Positions 55,210 to 64,000 are shown, counted from the first letter of the stretch. The stretch: DNA of 64,000 nt from Microbulbifer agarilyticus (GCF_019800665.1 NZ_JAHVKO010000004.1:434001-498000), one strand, 5' to 3'. Numbers and translations are program-made. Notes: generated from the sequence alone by a model not told the origin.

Positions 55210-55773
55210 TCAGGGTGCCGGCCATTGGACGACGCTGAACTCCGGCTGCTGTTTGCTGCCAGCATCAGAAATACGCAGCTCGATCACCGCCGGTTCGTCG
55301 GTCTTTTTCAGCTCCAGGCTGGCGGCGCGCTTGAATTCGCGCTGCTCGGGGCCGGTGCCATTGAAAAATGCCGTGATGGTGTGTTCACCAGACTTCAGGT
55401 TGCCCTTGAATAGCGGCTGGATGCCGCCGCGGAACAGGGCGTCTTTCTGGTGCTCGGTATACAGGTGGGTTTCCACCAGTTTGTTGTTGATATGCAGTTT
55501 TACAGAGTCCAGGTCAAAAAAGTGACCAACGTCCATGGACACGTACACAGCCACCTGGCTTTGCGCGGGGAACAGTAGATCTTCTTCCAGTACCAGCAGA
55601 TCCCGATTCAGCTTCAGTACTTCCTTTTTCAGAGATTCCAGATCCTCTGCAGGAAAGTCGCCTTCCTGGGCAAAGCTCTGCCCTGCGGTCATCAGGGTGA
55701 ATGCGGTAAGCAGAGCACCAAACTTGGTACGGATACCGGTGCGTGGGCGGGGAAGGTGACACAGGGAAAACAT
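55210..55773 (-). CDS. Secreted protein heading the ExbB operon
   Basis: The 187-residue protein has a signal peptide (cleavage after SFA near residue 35). A coiled-coil stretch EDLESLKKEVLKLNRDLLVLEEDLL follows (about 42-66), then a beta-rich C-terminal domain (VAVYVSMDVGHFFDLDSVKLH, LKSGEHTITAFFNGTGPEQRE). Homologues may carry the name AraC-family regulator, but there is no helix-turn-helix here and the protein is exported. It is the first gene of the operon. The palindrome at 55862-55875 upstream is a possible operator. Confidence 0.8.
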   Translation of the reverse strand: MFSLCHLPRPRTGIRTKFGALLTAFTLMTAGQSFAQEGDFPAEDLESLKKEVLKLNRDLLVLEEDLLFPAQSQVAVYVSMDVGHFFDLDSVKLHINNKLVETHLYTEHQKDALFRGGIQPLFKGNLKSGEHTITAFFNGTGPEQREFKRAASLELKKTDEPAVIELRISDAGSKQQPEFSVVQWPAP

Positions 55774-55861
55774 GGTAAAACCTGAAAAATATTGTGTTCG
55801 GTTGTCGTTAATTATTCGCGCAAGTGAGGGAGTGATTATGTCAGTGCATCACGTCTTACGA

Positions 55862-55875
55862 GTGAATTGATTCAC
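55862..55875. promoter_or_regulatory. 14-bp palindrome upstream of the ExbB operon
   Basis: GTGAAT-TG-ATTCAC has perfect 6-bp arms and lies about 90 bp upstream of the first gene of the nine-gene operon. A second imperfect palindrome (CTTGT..ACAAG) lies at 55912-55929. Both are candidate regulator sites. The region also holds the operon promoter. Confidence 0.4.
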
Positions 55876-55964
55876 ATTTTTGCCGTGCTGACCCGTATAA
55901 ATTCTTAGTGTCTTGTCTATAGATACAAGCTATTTCCGCCCTGGCACTACTCATCTGGATGCGC

Positions 55965-56993
55965 TTAGGGATTGCCGAGTCCGCTGGAGAAATACATCCG
56001 GCGGTTGGCATCGATTACGATGGCTTCAAACCCGTCCATGCGCTCGATCAGCGCGAGTCCTTTGCTTTTGCCCAAGACAAAAACACTGGTGGAGAGTGGG
56101 TCGGTATCGAATCCCTGTGGGCCAATTACGCTAACGCTAATTAACTTTTGTACATCCTCGTTGTGAGCGTCACTGCTCTGGCCGTCGTGCTGGATGGCAC
56201 TGTCGGTGGGCTTTCCTGTGGCCGGGTTGAAGATGTGATGCACCCGGTGATCGTCGTCATTAATAAAAAACCGCTCGTAATCCCCGGATGTGGATAGGGC
56301 GGTATTCTCCAGCGGTATCACCGCGGCATTCTTGCTTTTATCTCTGGGGTGACGAATGCCAACCAGCCAGGGCTTGCCTCTTTTGTCACCAATCAGGCGG
56401 GCGTCACCGCCGGCACTCACATTGGCATTGGTAACACCATATTGTTTCAGAATATCGACAGCACGGTCCACCGCATAGCCCTTGGCGATGCCGCCAAGGT
56501 CAATCTTGGTGCGGTGGTCAGCAAAGCGCAGCGTACCTGCATCGCGGTCGAGCTCGATATGCTGGTATCCAACGGCCTCGAGCAGACTGTCGGTGGTTTT
56601 TTTGTCTGCCTGCTTTTTCTCGCGAAAGTTGTACAGGCTACCCACCGTTGCGTAGGTAATATCGAAGGCCCCGTCGGTTTGTCGGCTATAGAACAGGGAC
56701 TTATCCACAATTCGTGCCAGCTCGTCGGATACCTTCACCGCACTTTTGCCCGCGGTGCGATTCACTTCGGATAGCTCGCTGTCTTCCTTGTACGGCGAGA
56801 GTGCGCCATCGATACGGCGAAACTCATCCATCACAGCGCGAGTAATCTGCGCCGCCTGCGCGGTGTCCTCGTGCCAGAACTGCAGATGCACCTCGGTACC
56901 CATAATGGCCTGCTTGTCGTAGTGCCACTCGGCATGCGTCGCGCCGGCGCCAAGCAGACTGCAGGCAAACATTAGAAGGCGAATCGGGTACAT
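55965..56993 (-). CDS. apbE: FAD:protein FMN transferase ApbE
   Basis: ApbE attaches FMN covalently to Ser/Thr of periplasmic redox proteins. The 342-residue protein has a signal peptide (cleavage after THA, residue ~21), then the FAD-binding and Mg2+ motifs IDLGGIAKGYAVDRAVDI, VSAGGDARLIG and HHIFNPATGKPTDS, and ends in a region with DGFEAIVIDANRRM. The length matches the family. Its nearest co-directional genes are the DUF1501/LamG-cytochrome block 27 nt upstream, so it may flavinylate a partner of that redox module. Confidence 0.93.
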   Translation of the reverse strand: MYPIRLLMFACSLLGAGATHAEWHYDKQAIMGTEVHLQFWHEDTAQAAQITRAVMDEFRRIDGALSPYKEDSELSEVNRTAGKSAVKVSDELARIVDKSLFYSRQTDGAFDITYATVGSLYNFREKKQADKKTTDSLLEAVGYQHIELDRDAGTLRFADHRTKIDLGGIAKGYAVDRAVDILKQYGVTNANVSAGGDARLIGDKRGKPWLVGIRHPRDKSKNAAVIPLENTALSTSGDYERFFINDDDHRVHHIFNPATGKPTDSAIQHDGQSSDAHNEDVQKLISVSVIGPQGFDTDPLSTSVFVLGKSKGLALIERMDGFEAIVIDANRRMYFSSGLGNP

Positions 56994-57020
56994 CTTGTTA
57001 CTTCGCTAATGAGTTTCGTG

Positions 57021-58592
57021 TTAGACGATGGGCTGGAACGCCGTCAGGCTGTCCATCAGGCTGGCATTGCCGAGGCCGTGATTCGGGAACAGGCTACCAA
57101 AATTGCCCTGCTCACCGTGAAGCGCCATGTAGTTCAGCACTACGGTCTGCACCAGCTGGTTGACGTTGTTCGCCGCCGGGCTACCGGCAGTTTCCACATC
57201 ACCGGATGCGCGCATGTAACCCAGTTGCTGGTGGCGTGCCTGCTCGTCGGCACTGCCGCCCAGCAGTTGTGGGCGACCCGCAGGATTGTAAACCAGGAAG
57301 AATGATGCAGCGGTTTGCTGGTTGTCGCCGGTCCACACGCCTTTACCGCGGCCTTCCGCGGAGTCGTCGATCATGCCGTTACTGAACACGGAGCCATCAC
57401 TGAATACGTACACCATCAGCGGTTGGTTAACCCGGCGTGCGTACTCCAGGCAGGCGCCGATACAGCGGCCTGCGCGCAGGTCGCGGAGCTCGCCGGTGGC
57501 GCGATCACCGGTGTGGTAATCATAACCACCCATGGTGATGGTGCCGGCGCCGGCGTAGCCATTGATCACCAGTTTCATGGTGGAAGCCGCTTTCTGGAAT
57601 TCGCGATCATTGAGGAATTCGTTCGAGCTGAAAATACCGGCGGGGCCGACAATATCCGGGTCCAGCGTCGGATCCAGTGCAGACGGGTCGCCGAAGCGTG
57701 CGGCGAGGTCGGCGCTCTTCATGTAGCCGCACTTCACCAGATCCTTGATCACCGCGTCATTGGTGACGCGGGTGTTGACCTTGCCCAGTTTGGAATTGGA
57801 GATGCGGTACATGGATTCCATTACCGCCACGGTGTCTTCCTGGCTCAGCAGGCCAACCAGATCGCCAACATCAACCAGACCGGTAACGTCCGATGGGCGG
57901 TCGATCTTGGTGGGGCGCACTTCGGGGTTAATCAGATCCATCGGTGCCATGGAGTTGCCGCCGGATTCACTGGTCTGGGAGCCGATCAATGCCAGTAGCG
58001 AACCGTTGGCGCCGGCGCGGTTGATGCCGTACATGGGGTTGTGCGGGTTGTTGCCGGTGTCGTTTTCCGAGCGTGCCGGAATGACCGCACCATTAATCGC
58101 GCCCGCTGTTCCGGGGGATATTTTTTCAAGGATCCCCGCCAGCATCTGGCTGTCGTTGTGAAACGCCAGACCCAGGTCGGTGTTGTACAACGGGTTGCCG
58201 GTGCCATCGGTCAGTGAAGGCACCATATCGCCGGGCAGACCCTGCTTGCTGTAACCCGCGGTGCTCAGGAAATCGAACTGGCCACCCTGCTTCCCAACAA
58301 GCACGTTGGAGCCCGCGATGTTGGCGCCACCGGCCAGGTCAAAGCAGATGAAGGGGATTTTGCCCGCACCGTTCTTGCTGACGCCGCACAGGGCGCGCAT
58401 CGCTTCAAGGTCTGAAGACAGGCTGACCTCTGCCTGGGCCGGATTGGCGAACAGGCTGAATACCGAACCGCCCAACACGGTTGCCATGCCGGCGCGGAAA
58501 CCCTGGCCGAGGAAGTCTCGTCGACTTACCGGGCGGTGGTGGTCCGGGTGGCGCAGTGGTTGGTCCAGTTCAAAATGTTTTTTCTTGCTCAT
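57021..58592 (-). CDS. DUF1501-type Tat-exported protein
   Basis: The 523-residue protein has a twin-arginine signal (SRRDFLGQGFRAG with the RR motif at about 24-25, hydrophobic core to about residue 54, NPAQA cleavage). The fold resembles DUF1501/sulfatase-like proteins: KIPFICFDLAGGANIAGSNV near residue 75, MGGYDYHTGDRATGELRD and VYVFSDGSVFSNG in the C-terminal half. Export in folded form by Tat suggests a cofactor. It lies between apbE and a LamG/cytochrome protein in one transcription unit. GGAAA precedes the ATG. Confidence 0.75.
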   Translation of the reverse strand: MSKKKHFELDQPLRHPDHHRPVSRRDFLGQGFRAGMATVLGGSVFSLFANPAQAEVSLSSDLEAMRALCGVSKNGAGKIPFICFDLAGGANIAGSNVLVGKQGGQFDFLSTAGYSKQGLPGDMVPSLTDGTGNPLYNTDLGLAFHNDSQMLAGILEKISPGTAGAINGAVIPARSENDTGNNPHNPMYGINRAGANGSLLALIGSQTSESGGNSMAPMDLINPEVRPTKIDRPSDVTGLVDVGDLVGLLSQEDTVAVMESMYRISNSKLGKVNTRVTNDAVIKDLVKCGYMKSADLAARFGDPSALDPTLDPDIVGPAGIFSSNEFLNDREFQKAASTMKLVINGYAGAGTITMGGYDYHTGDRATGELRDLRAGRCIGACLEYARRVNQPLMVYVFSDGSVFSNGMIDDSAEGRGKGVWTGDNQQTAASFFLVYNPAGRPQLLGGSADEQARHQQLGYMRASGDVETAGSPAANNVNQLVQTVVLNYMALHGEQGNFGSLFPNHGLGNASLMDSLTAFQPIV

Positions 58593-58679
58593 GACGTTTC
58601 CGGGTTCCCGGGTCTTGCGTATTTTTTAATGCGTTGTCTTGTCGTCGCGCTTCGCTCAGCGAAGCGCACACACAAAAAT

Positions 58680-61262
58680 TTAGTGGATCAAAATCATCGC
58701 ACTGCCCATCGCTGCGGCGCAGGCAGCTTTGACGGTTGTGGCGGTGCGGTCTGCACTGCAGCCAGCGCCGCAGGCGGTCATCTTGTCGATCAGACCGTCC
58801 AGCTCGGCGCGTACCGCGCTTTCATCCGGTGCGGTACCCAGCTGCGCAGTGTGGCCGCCCACAGCCGCGCTCCAGGTAATCGGCCGTCCCAGCAGGTTTT
58901 CCAGCAGCGGATCCAGAATCTGTGCGCGCTTGGTGTCGTTATCAAACGCACTGCTCGCGGCAGCGGAGAAGTCGAAGCCGGAGAAGTAGCTGGCGCGCGC
59001 ACTAGTGTCGTCTACCAGGGTGCTGCAGTACTTCACCGCCAGCTGGGTGATACCCATTTGCTGCGCGGCGAGGAAGCCCTGAATATCGGCTTCCACCGGC
59101 AACTGTTGTTTCACCTTCTCCCAGGTGTCCACCACGTCTGGATGCGCACTGGAAATACCGGTGGCTGCAGACAGTACTGCGTGAATTTGCTCAAAACGGC
59201 GAATACCAATGCGCGGTTGCGGGGTAAGGTCCGCGGCCGCAGCCGGCGCGGCCGGGGTGGCTTCCACGCGTACGAACTCTTCATTACCCAGGCGCTCGAA
59301 GGTCAGGAAGAACTCGTCCGAGGTGGGGCCTTTCTCCAGGCTGATGATGGTGCCGAGCGGAGAAAGTTTCTGCCCCGTTTCTGCATCGTAATCGGTTGCG
59401 CTCACCGTGGTATCGAGATTCGCCCATGCCTGTCCAACCACAGCTTCACGACCGTTGATACCGATACGCATACCCTGGATAACAACGCCGTCCGGGGTAA
59501 CACCGTCTTGCAGGCTGATGAACTTGGGTTCGCTGAACAGGTAACCGTGGTTGTCGAACTGCTGTACCTCGAACATCACGTAGCCTTCCGGCACGTTGGT
59601 CTCGTCTTCCACCTTGAACAGCAGCAGGTATTTTTCACCGACGCCCGCATCGTAGTTGGTCAGGATGTCATCCTGGCTCAGCGCGCGGGAGTGAACCGCC
59701 AGCAGGCGCACGGAGCCGTGCCACTGGTTTTCATTGGAGACTTCGCTACCCAGTACCAGCGCGAAGGTATCGTCCCAGGTAGACAGCAGGCCCGCTTCCA
59801 CTGGATCGGCATCGCCGGTGAATTCACCGTTCACATACAGGCGGCGGCCGTTGATCGGGTCAAAGGTGGCAACCACATGTTGCAGGGTTGCCTGCGCGCG
59901 CTCCGCCATATCGTCGGTGATCAGCGCGGGCATACCGTCGGCATTGGTGCTGGCATCGTTGCGGTTCTGGAAGGTGTAGTTGTACATCGCCTGGCCGAGG
60001 GTGAAATTGCGAATGTCGTTGCCACCGGAGTAGCTGACAATCCGCGCCGGGCCTTCCTGTACCACGTTGGCCGGGGCGACCCACGCTTCGATGGTGTATT
60101 CGCCGGTGCCACTCAGGGTGTCGAACAGACGCTTACTGGTGGCGGTAGTTGCCTGGGCTTTACCGCCGGTCAGCTGTACACCCCAGGAACCAAGCCATTC
60201 ATAGTCGCCGGACAACTTCAGATCGATGGCCGGGTTGATGCCGGAGGTATCGTAGGCGATATCGTCGCTGCCGGTTTTGAATTCGTACAGCGCGATCGCG
60301 TTGTTATCGATGCGGCCGCCGCCACTGCTCACCACACCGTCGGTGAGGTACAGGGCTTTACTGATTACCCAGTTGGGATCCACGGCGGTTACCGAAATAC
60401 CGTCGGCGAAATTGCGAATTGCTGCGGCCATGGCATCGGCGTTTTCCGAACAGTTAGTCCAGCAGTTGTGGAAATCGCTTCCCAGGCGCACCACGAGACG
60501 AGAATTCTCCGGGCTGTCGAGGTCAATCCGCGGTTTCGCGGCCTCGTAGGCCTGGTCGACATCGCTGCTGGCTATGTACGGCTGTTGCGCGGTACCGGCG
60601 TCTTCGCTGTGACAGCTGGAGCAGTATTGTTCCAGCAGCGGATAAATGGTGCTCGCAAAGTTGCCGCTGGATTCCGGGAAGCTTTTACTCTCGCCGACTT
60701 CGCGCTCGGTGGGAGGAGTGAGCGTGATGGTGCTGGCCACGGAGCCGGCCGCAGAAGCCCAGTCGGCAATGTAACCGGTAATAATGTCCGCGCAGGCGTC
60801 GGCACTGGCGAGCCAACAATTGTGGCCGCTGGCCACCTTAGTCACCAGGCGCGAATCTTCCGGTGCGCCCAGATTGACCAGGTCACGGCCTTCGCCGTGT
60901 GCGAGGTTGATATCGTCGCCGCGCACAAAGCGCGGGCTCTGGTTGCCCTCCACATGACAGCTGCCGCAGCGGTTTTCCGCCGCCAGGTTGTCCCAGATAT
61001 AGCGCTTGTAGTTCTGTACGTCTTCACTTTCCGGAGCCGGGCCGGCATAGCTGGTATCACCGGAATCGGGATTGGTGTTGGGCAGCTCTTCGGTGGACTG
61101 CCCGCTGCCGCCGGAACAGGCGACCAGCACGGCACTACTGAGAATGGTGGATAACAGCGCGGCCCTGCGCAGGCGCGGGCGCACAACAAGCTGGCAAAAA
61201 TCGGACATGATCTGCAGGGGATTTTTCTGGCTGATACTGGTCGCTGGGGTCTCGTAGTTCAT
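58680..61262 (-). CDS. Cytochrome c/LamG-domain lipoprotein
   Basis: The 860-residue protein has an N-terminal signal with the lipobox-like VLVACSGG. Two CxxCH haem motifs are present (RCGSCHVEGNQ and YCSSCHSEDAG). A LamG/concanavalin-like domain lies at about 320-540 (GTGEYTIEAWVAPANVV, RRLYVNGEFTGD, SVRLLAVHSRAL). A C-terminal domain of about 250 residues has a Cys pair (TACGAGCSAD). The ATG at 61262 was chosen because it directly follows the upstream stop, with GGGGGAA before it; the longer frame adds 13 residues. A PSCyt-like domain mix of this kind is best known from planctomycetes. Confidence 0.8.
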   Translation of the reverse strand: MNYETPATSISQKNPLQIMSDFCQLVVRPRLRRAALLSTILSSAVLVACSGGSGQSTEELPNTNPDSGDTSYAGPAPESEDVQNYKRYIWDNLAAENRCGSCHVEGNQSPRFVRGDDINLAHGEGRDLVNLGAPEDSRLVTKVASGHNCWLASADACADIITGYIADWASAAGSVASTITLTPPTEREVGESKSFPESSGNFASTIYPLLEQYCSSCHSEDAGTAQQPYIASSDVDQAYEAAKPRIDLDSPENSRLVVRLGSDFHNCWTNCSENADAMAAAIRNFADGISVTAVDPNWVISKALYLTDGVVSSGGGRIDNNAIALYEFKTGSDDIAYDTSGINPAIDLKLSGDYEWLGSWGVQLTGGKAQATTATSKRLFDTLSGTGEYTIEAWVAPANVVQEGPARIVSYSGGNDIRNFTLGQAMYNYTFQNRNDASTNADGMPALITDDMAERAQATLQHVVATFDPINGRRLYVNGEFTGDADPVEAGLLSTWDDTFALVLGSEVSNENQWHGSVRLLAVHSRALSQDDILTNYDAGVGEKYLLLFKVEDETNVPEGYVMFEVQQFDNHGYLFSEPKFISLQDGVTPDGVVIQGMRIGINGREAVVGQAWANLDTTVSATDYDAETGQKLSPLGTIISLEKGPTSDEFFLTFERLGNEEFVRVEATPAAPAAAADLTPQPRIGIRRFEQIHAVLSAATGISSAHPDVVDTWEKVKQQLPVEADIQGFLAAQQMGITQLAVKYCSTLVDDTSARASYFSGFDFSAAASSAFDNDTKRAQILDPLLENLLGRPITWSAAVGGHTAQLGTAPDESAVRAELDGLIDKMTACGAGCSADRTATTVKAACAAAMGSAMILIH

Positions 61263-61266
61263 TGTG

Positions 61267-62490
61267 TTATTCCCCCGCACAGTAAACAGCGGTATCGGCA
61301 TATACCTGCTTCAGCTTGTAGCCGTTGCTGGTGAAGCTGTCGGTAATGCTGCTAATGCGATTGCGGTCGGTGCTGTCTTCCGGTGCGCGCAGGCACACCT
61401 GTTCAAACACCTTGGTGACCTGACACTGGGCAAAGGCCTGGCTGTTGGCCAGCTCCTGGCCCATGGACTTGGCGCCGTTGCCGGTGCCCGGCAGCGCTTC
61501 GCTCCATCCCAGATGCAGGTTCGGCCCTTCGCGCCAGTAGTTATCCCACTTGTCATCGGGGATCACGAAGCCATACGGAAAGGTGGCACTGTTGATATGG
61601 TTCTTGGCCTGCACACGGGTGCCGGTGGTGGGATCGGTATCACCGCTGCGGTTGTAATCCAGGCGGCCGTCTTCGCCGGTCGGATCATTTTCCACATCGT
61701 ATTCGTAGTTGTAGTAAGCGAAGGCCTGGGCCATCGGGTCCATACCGCTGTGGCAGCCTATGCAGTTGTTCTGGAATACGCGGCTGTCGCCGCCTGGGCT
61801 ACGGCTCACGTCCTGACGAATGCGATCTGGTGGTCGCGAGGTGTCGTGCACCTGTTCGAGGTCGCGACACAGGTGATTCATCAGGGTGAAGCGGAACATG
61901 GCGCGATTGGTGCCGGCATAGAAGAATGCCTTGGCGCCGCCACGGGTGGTCATCACACCGGCCGTTGCATCGCTGGGCAGGCCGGTAACCGAAGACTGGG
62001 CTTGACGCTCCAGGGTGGTCTGCAGCGGGTAGCCAGCCGCTTCCAGTGCCTCGTAGTGATCGTTATTCGCGTTGTTGTACGCGGGCAGGCCCAGGCCGGA
62101 GGCGCCGGTATAGATGATGTCGCCGGAGAGAATCTCGCGGAAGTCCACATCGTCGCGCACCATGCCGATCACGGTTGCGGTGTAATCGTTCAGGGGCGCA
62201 AAATTATCGCCGTCGCGATTGGTCCATGGCGTAACCAGGTTCTTCAAGGTTACGTTATAAAAAGAATCATTTTCCATTGCTAACTGGGCGGCGCTGGTGG
62301 CGTTGCCGTTGGCGATATGCTCGGCCATTTCGGTTAGCACGCCGACACTGGGTTTGACCCCGGTCAAACGGCTGTGCATTTGTGCGGCCTGTTCTTCTGG
62401 GCCTGCCAATGCCGGCATGGAAATTGAGGCGCTGAGGCAGGCAGTTGCTGCGAGCAGCGCCCGCGTAGCGGACGATGGGATTTTCATCAT
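61267..62490 (-). CDS. Secreted CxxCH protein of the DUF1501 block
   Basis: The 407-residue protein has a signal peptide (cleavage after ALA, about residue 28). A single haem-type motif NCIGCHSGMDPM lies near residue 250, followed by AQAFAYYNYEYDVENDP. The surrounding helical regions resemble DUF1588/DUF1592-like neighbours of cytochrome-type proteins, though I cannot assign a family firmly. It is probably a periplasmic electron-transfer or substrate-binding partner of the LamG/cytochrome gene that starts 4 nt downstream. Confidence 0.7.
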   Translation of the reverse strand: MMKIPSSATRALLAATACLSASISMPALAGPEEQAAQMHSRLTGVKPSVGVLTEMAEHIANGNATSAAQLAMENDSFYNVTLKNLVTPWTNRDGDNFAPLNDYTATVIGMVRDDVDFREILSGDIIYTGASGLGLPAYNNANNDHYEALEAAGYPLQTTLERQAQSSVTGLPSDATAGVMTTRGGAKAFFYAGTNRAMFRFTLMNHLCRDLEQVHDTSRPPDRIRQDVSRSPGGDSRVFQNNCIGCHSGMDPMAQAFAYYNYEYDVENDPTGEDGRLDYNRSGDTDPTTGTRVQAKNHINSATFPYGFVIPDDKWDNYWREGPNLHLGWSEALPGTGNGAKSMGQELANSQAFAQCQVTKVFEQVCLRAPEDSTDRNRISSITDSFTSNGYKLKQVYADTAVYCAGE

Positions 62491-62841
62491 GAAACGTTTT
62501 GCGTCTGGTTATCGTCGTACGGTCGTACCGATTGACTTGTATGCATTGCGAGTGGAAGAAATAGTAAAGAAGACCGAGCGATTCGCCAGCGGAAAAAATA
62601 TAAAGCGTGTTCTGGTTGGCAATTTCCCCGTGCATTACTTGAGATCGAAATTTTGCGGCGGGAGAATCGAAGTTAAATCGCGCTGCGTTGTCAGACGAGC
62701 ATCTAGTCAAATGCAGTAAGGTTGTGATGTAAATGGTGAGCGGTTACTGCGTTTCCCCTTCGGGTTGTCATAAAAAATTCACAAAAATCATTGAGAAATT
62801 ATCCGTGGCGGAATGGTGTAGCGGGTAAAGAGGACGAGTTC

Positions 62842-64000
62842 TTGAAAGCTTTTGGTGCACGGACGCTGGCCGCCCGTCGGAAATTGTCACTACTGTCTAT
62901 TTTTTCTGCGATCGCGCTGGCCGGTTGTGGCGGTAGTTCTGACGATGGTTCCAGCCTGGGTGGTGATCAGGCGGAAGATCCGGTGGTGGTGGATTACCCG
63001 GTGGTGTATGTGCGCCGCGCGCTGGTTCGCGATGAGGAAGGCATGCTGGTCGCCGACAGTGTGTACAGTCCTTCCGCGTTTAGCCCTGGTGCTGAATTGC
63101 TACTGCGCGATCGCGCTACCGCCACCGCTCCGGAGCGCTCCCTGACGGACGGCCTGTTTGTCAGTGATGAAGAGGCGGGCATCGTGTTCGAGGGCGGCTA
63201 TGACGTTAAGGACCTCGCGGTATCCGCCGATGGCAGCCAGCTGGCCTTTGCCATGCGTGCACCGAATATTGAGGGCCTGGATGATGATGAGCAGCCGAGC
63301 TGGAATATCTGGCTGTACGAATTCGAAACTGCACGGCTTACCCGGGTCATTTCTTCGGACCTGATCGCCGAAGAGGGTGATGACATTTCCCCGGCATTCC
63401 TGCCCGACGGACGCCTGGTATTTACCTCGACCCGCCAGCGCCGCTCGCGTGCGCTGTTGCTGGATGACAACAAACCTCAGTTTTCTGCACTGGCAGAAGA
63501 TCTGCAAGAACCGGCATTCGTATTGCATGTTATGGAGGCTGATGGCAGTGATATCCAGCAGATCTCCTATAACCAGAGTCATGATTTGACCCCGACGATA
63601 TTGTCTAACGGCCGTATCCTGTTTAACCGCTGGGACAATATGGGCGGGCGTGATCGCTTGAGCCTGTACACCGTCAAGCCCGACGGCACCGACCTGCAGC
63701 TGTATTACGGCTATCACAGCCAGGTCACCGGCACAGGCTCCGGTACCGATCCGGTTGCCGCCACCTTCAGCAAACCGCAGCAGATGCCGGACGGACGCAT
63801 TCTCGTAACCCTGCGCGCAGCGGAAGGTATTGCCTACGGTGGCGACATGGTGGTCATTGATGGTGAAAATTTCTCTGAAGCCTACAGCGAACCAGGACAG
63901 CAGGGTGTGTTGCAGGGGCAGGAATCTCTGTCCGTGGAGCAGGTAATTATCGATGGCGGTCTTTCACCCCACGGCCTGTTTGCCAATGCCTGGGCGTTCC
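62842..64000 (+). CDS. Beta-propeller lipoprotein, partial at the window end
   Basis: An open frame starts with TTG at 62842 (AGAGGAC upstream) and runs in frame for about 386 codons to the end of the window without a stop. The product has a signal with lipobox LAGC (IALAGCGGSSDDG). TolB/PD40-like repeats follow (DLAVSADGSQLAFAMRAPN, FLPDGRLVFTSTRQRRS, ILSNGRILFNRWDNMGGRD, QMPDGRILVTLRAAEG), typical of a beta propeller such as the middle domain of HzsA-like proteins. It is divergent from the CxxCH gene. The 350-nt gap between them has no other gene and no clear promoter. Confidence 0.8.
   Translation, partial: MKAFGARTLAARRKLSLLSIFSAIALAGCGGSSDDGSSLGGDQAEDPVVVDYPVVYVRRALVRDEEGMLVADSVYSPSAFSPGAELLLRDRATATAPERSLTDGLFVSDEEAGIVFEGGYDVKDLAVSADGSQLAFAMRAPNIEGLDDDEQPSWNIWLYEFETARLTRVISSDLIAEEGDDISPAFLPDGRLVFTSTRQRRSRALLLDDNKPQFSALAEDLQEPAFVLHVMEADGSDIQQISYNQSHDLTPTILSNGRILFNRWDNMGGRDRLSLYTVKPDGTDLQLYYGYHSQVTGTGSGTDPVAATFSKPQQMPDGRILVTLRAAEGIAYGGDMVVIDGENFSEAYSEPGQQGVLQGQESLSVEQVIIDGGLSPHGLFANAWAF

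Noticed and set aside
55210-55773. AraC-family regulator annotation for the first gene of the ExbB operon
   Set aside because: The protein has a signal peptide, a coiled coil and a beta domain but no helix-turn-helix.
58536-61154. 872-residue plus-strand open frame opposite the LamG/cytochrome gene
   Set aside because: It is antisense to a gene with signal peptide and CxxCH motifs, and its product has no domain or signal; a shadow frame.
62805-62850. tRNA-like start (GTGGCGGAATGGTGTAGC)
   Set aside because: It resembles a tRNA D-arm by chance only. No anticodon arm, T-arm or CCA end can be folded, and the stretch leads into the TTG start of the propeller gene.

Overview
The window looks like a chromosomal segment of a free-living marine gammaproteobacterium close to Microbulbifer/Cellvibrionales. 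It is GC-rich and dense in genes. Its core genes are gammaproteobacterial (typA/bipA, thiI with a rhodanese domain, glnA-ntrB-ntrC, ATP-type pckA, hslO, hslR, yrfG, cysK, cysQ). It carries many secreted, lipoprotein and outer-membrane-barrel genes. The genus is an inference from gene content; the class is well supported. No tRNA, rRNA, insertion sequence, prophage or CRISPR array was seen.

Layout. 1-5.6 kb: an outer-membrane barrel protein, a glutathione-transferase-like protein, a secreted TIM-barrel/C39-like fusion, and typA facing it across a shared bidirectional terminator. 5.9-11.7 kb (minus): an MltF-type lytic transglycosylase lipoprotein with two solute-binding domains, then a four-gene operon of MipA/OmpV barrel, DUF3019 protein, OmpR-type regulator and sensor kinase. 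11.9-19 kb: thiI, divergent from the nitrogen block glnA - DUF4124 gene - ntrB - ntrC. glnA and ntrB each have a sigma-54 -24/-12 element and upstream NtrC-like dyads. 19-23.6 kb: small genes, an AI-2E-type permease and two tandem membrane-anchored M15-like peptidases. 23.7-31.1 kb (minus): pckA, hslO, a DUF4124 gene, a DegP-like protease, hslR, yrfG and a YhhN protein, an expanded version of the enterobacterial yrfG-hslR-hslO-pck neighbourhood. hslR is flanked by two copies, in opposite orientation, of an unexplained structured repeat of about 124 bp. 31.2-34.7 kb: cysK, cysQ and small genes including a solitary HicB-like protein. 34.7-42.8 kb (minus): a seven-gene chain (MoxR ATPase, DUF58, DUF4350, DUF4129, SpoIIM, RDD and a membrane protein) in which six genes overlap by 4 nt. 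43-46 kb: DUF2939 and DUF2237 genes, then two tandem PAS-like/LuxR regulators.

46.3-55.8 kb (minus) is a nine-gene operon. It encodes a secreted structural protein, three TPR or coiled-coil envelope proteins (two of them lipoproteins), a small exported protein, an ExbB/TolQ-like channel, two ExbD/TolR-like proteins and an AgmX/TonB-like transducer. It has the parts list of a proton-driven, envelope-spanning machine of unknown purpose, and is the best candidate here for an undescribed protein system. 55.9-62.5 kb (minus): apbE, a Tat-exported DUF1501-type protein, a LamG/cytochrome c lipoprotein and a CxxCH protein, which looks like a periplasmic redox module. A divergent beta-propeller lipoprotein runs off the right end.

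The two observations most worth following up are the hslR-flanking repeats, whose 29-nt arms differ between copies but remain paired through compensatory changes, and the ExbBDD/AgmX/TPR operon.
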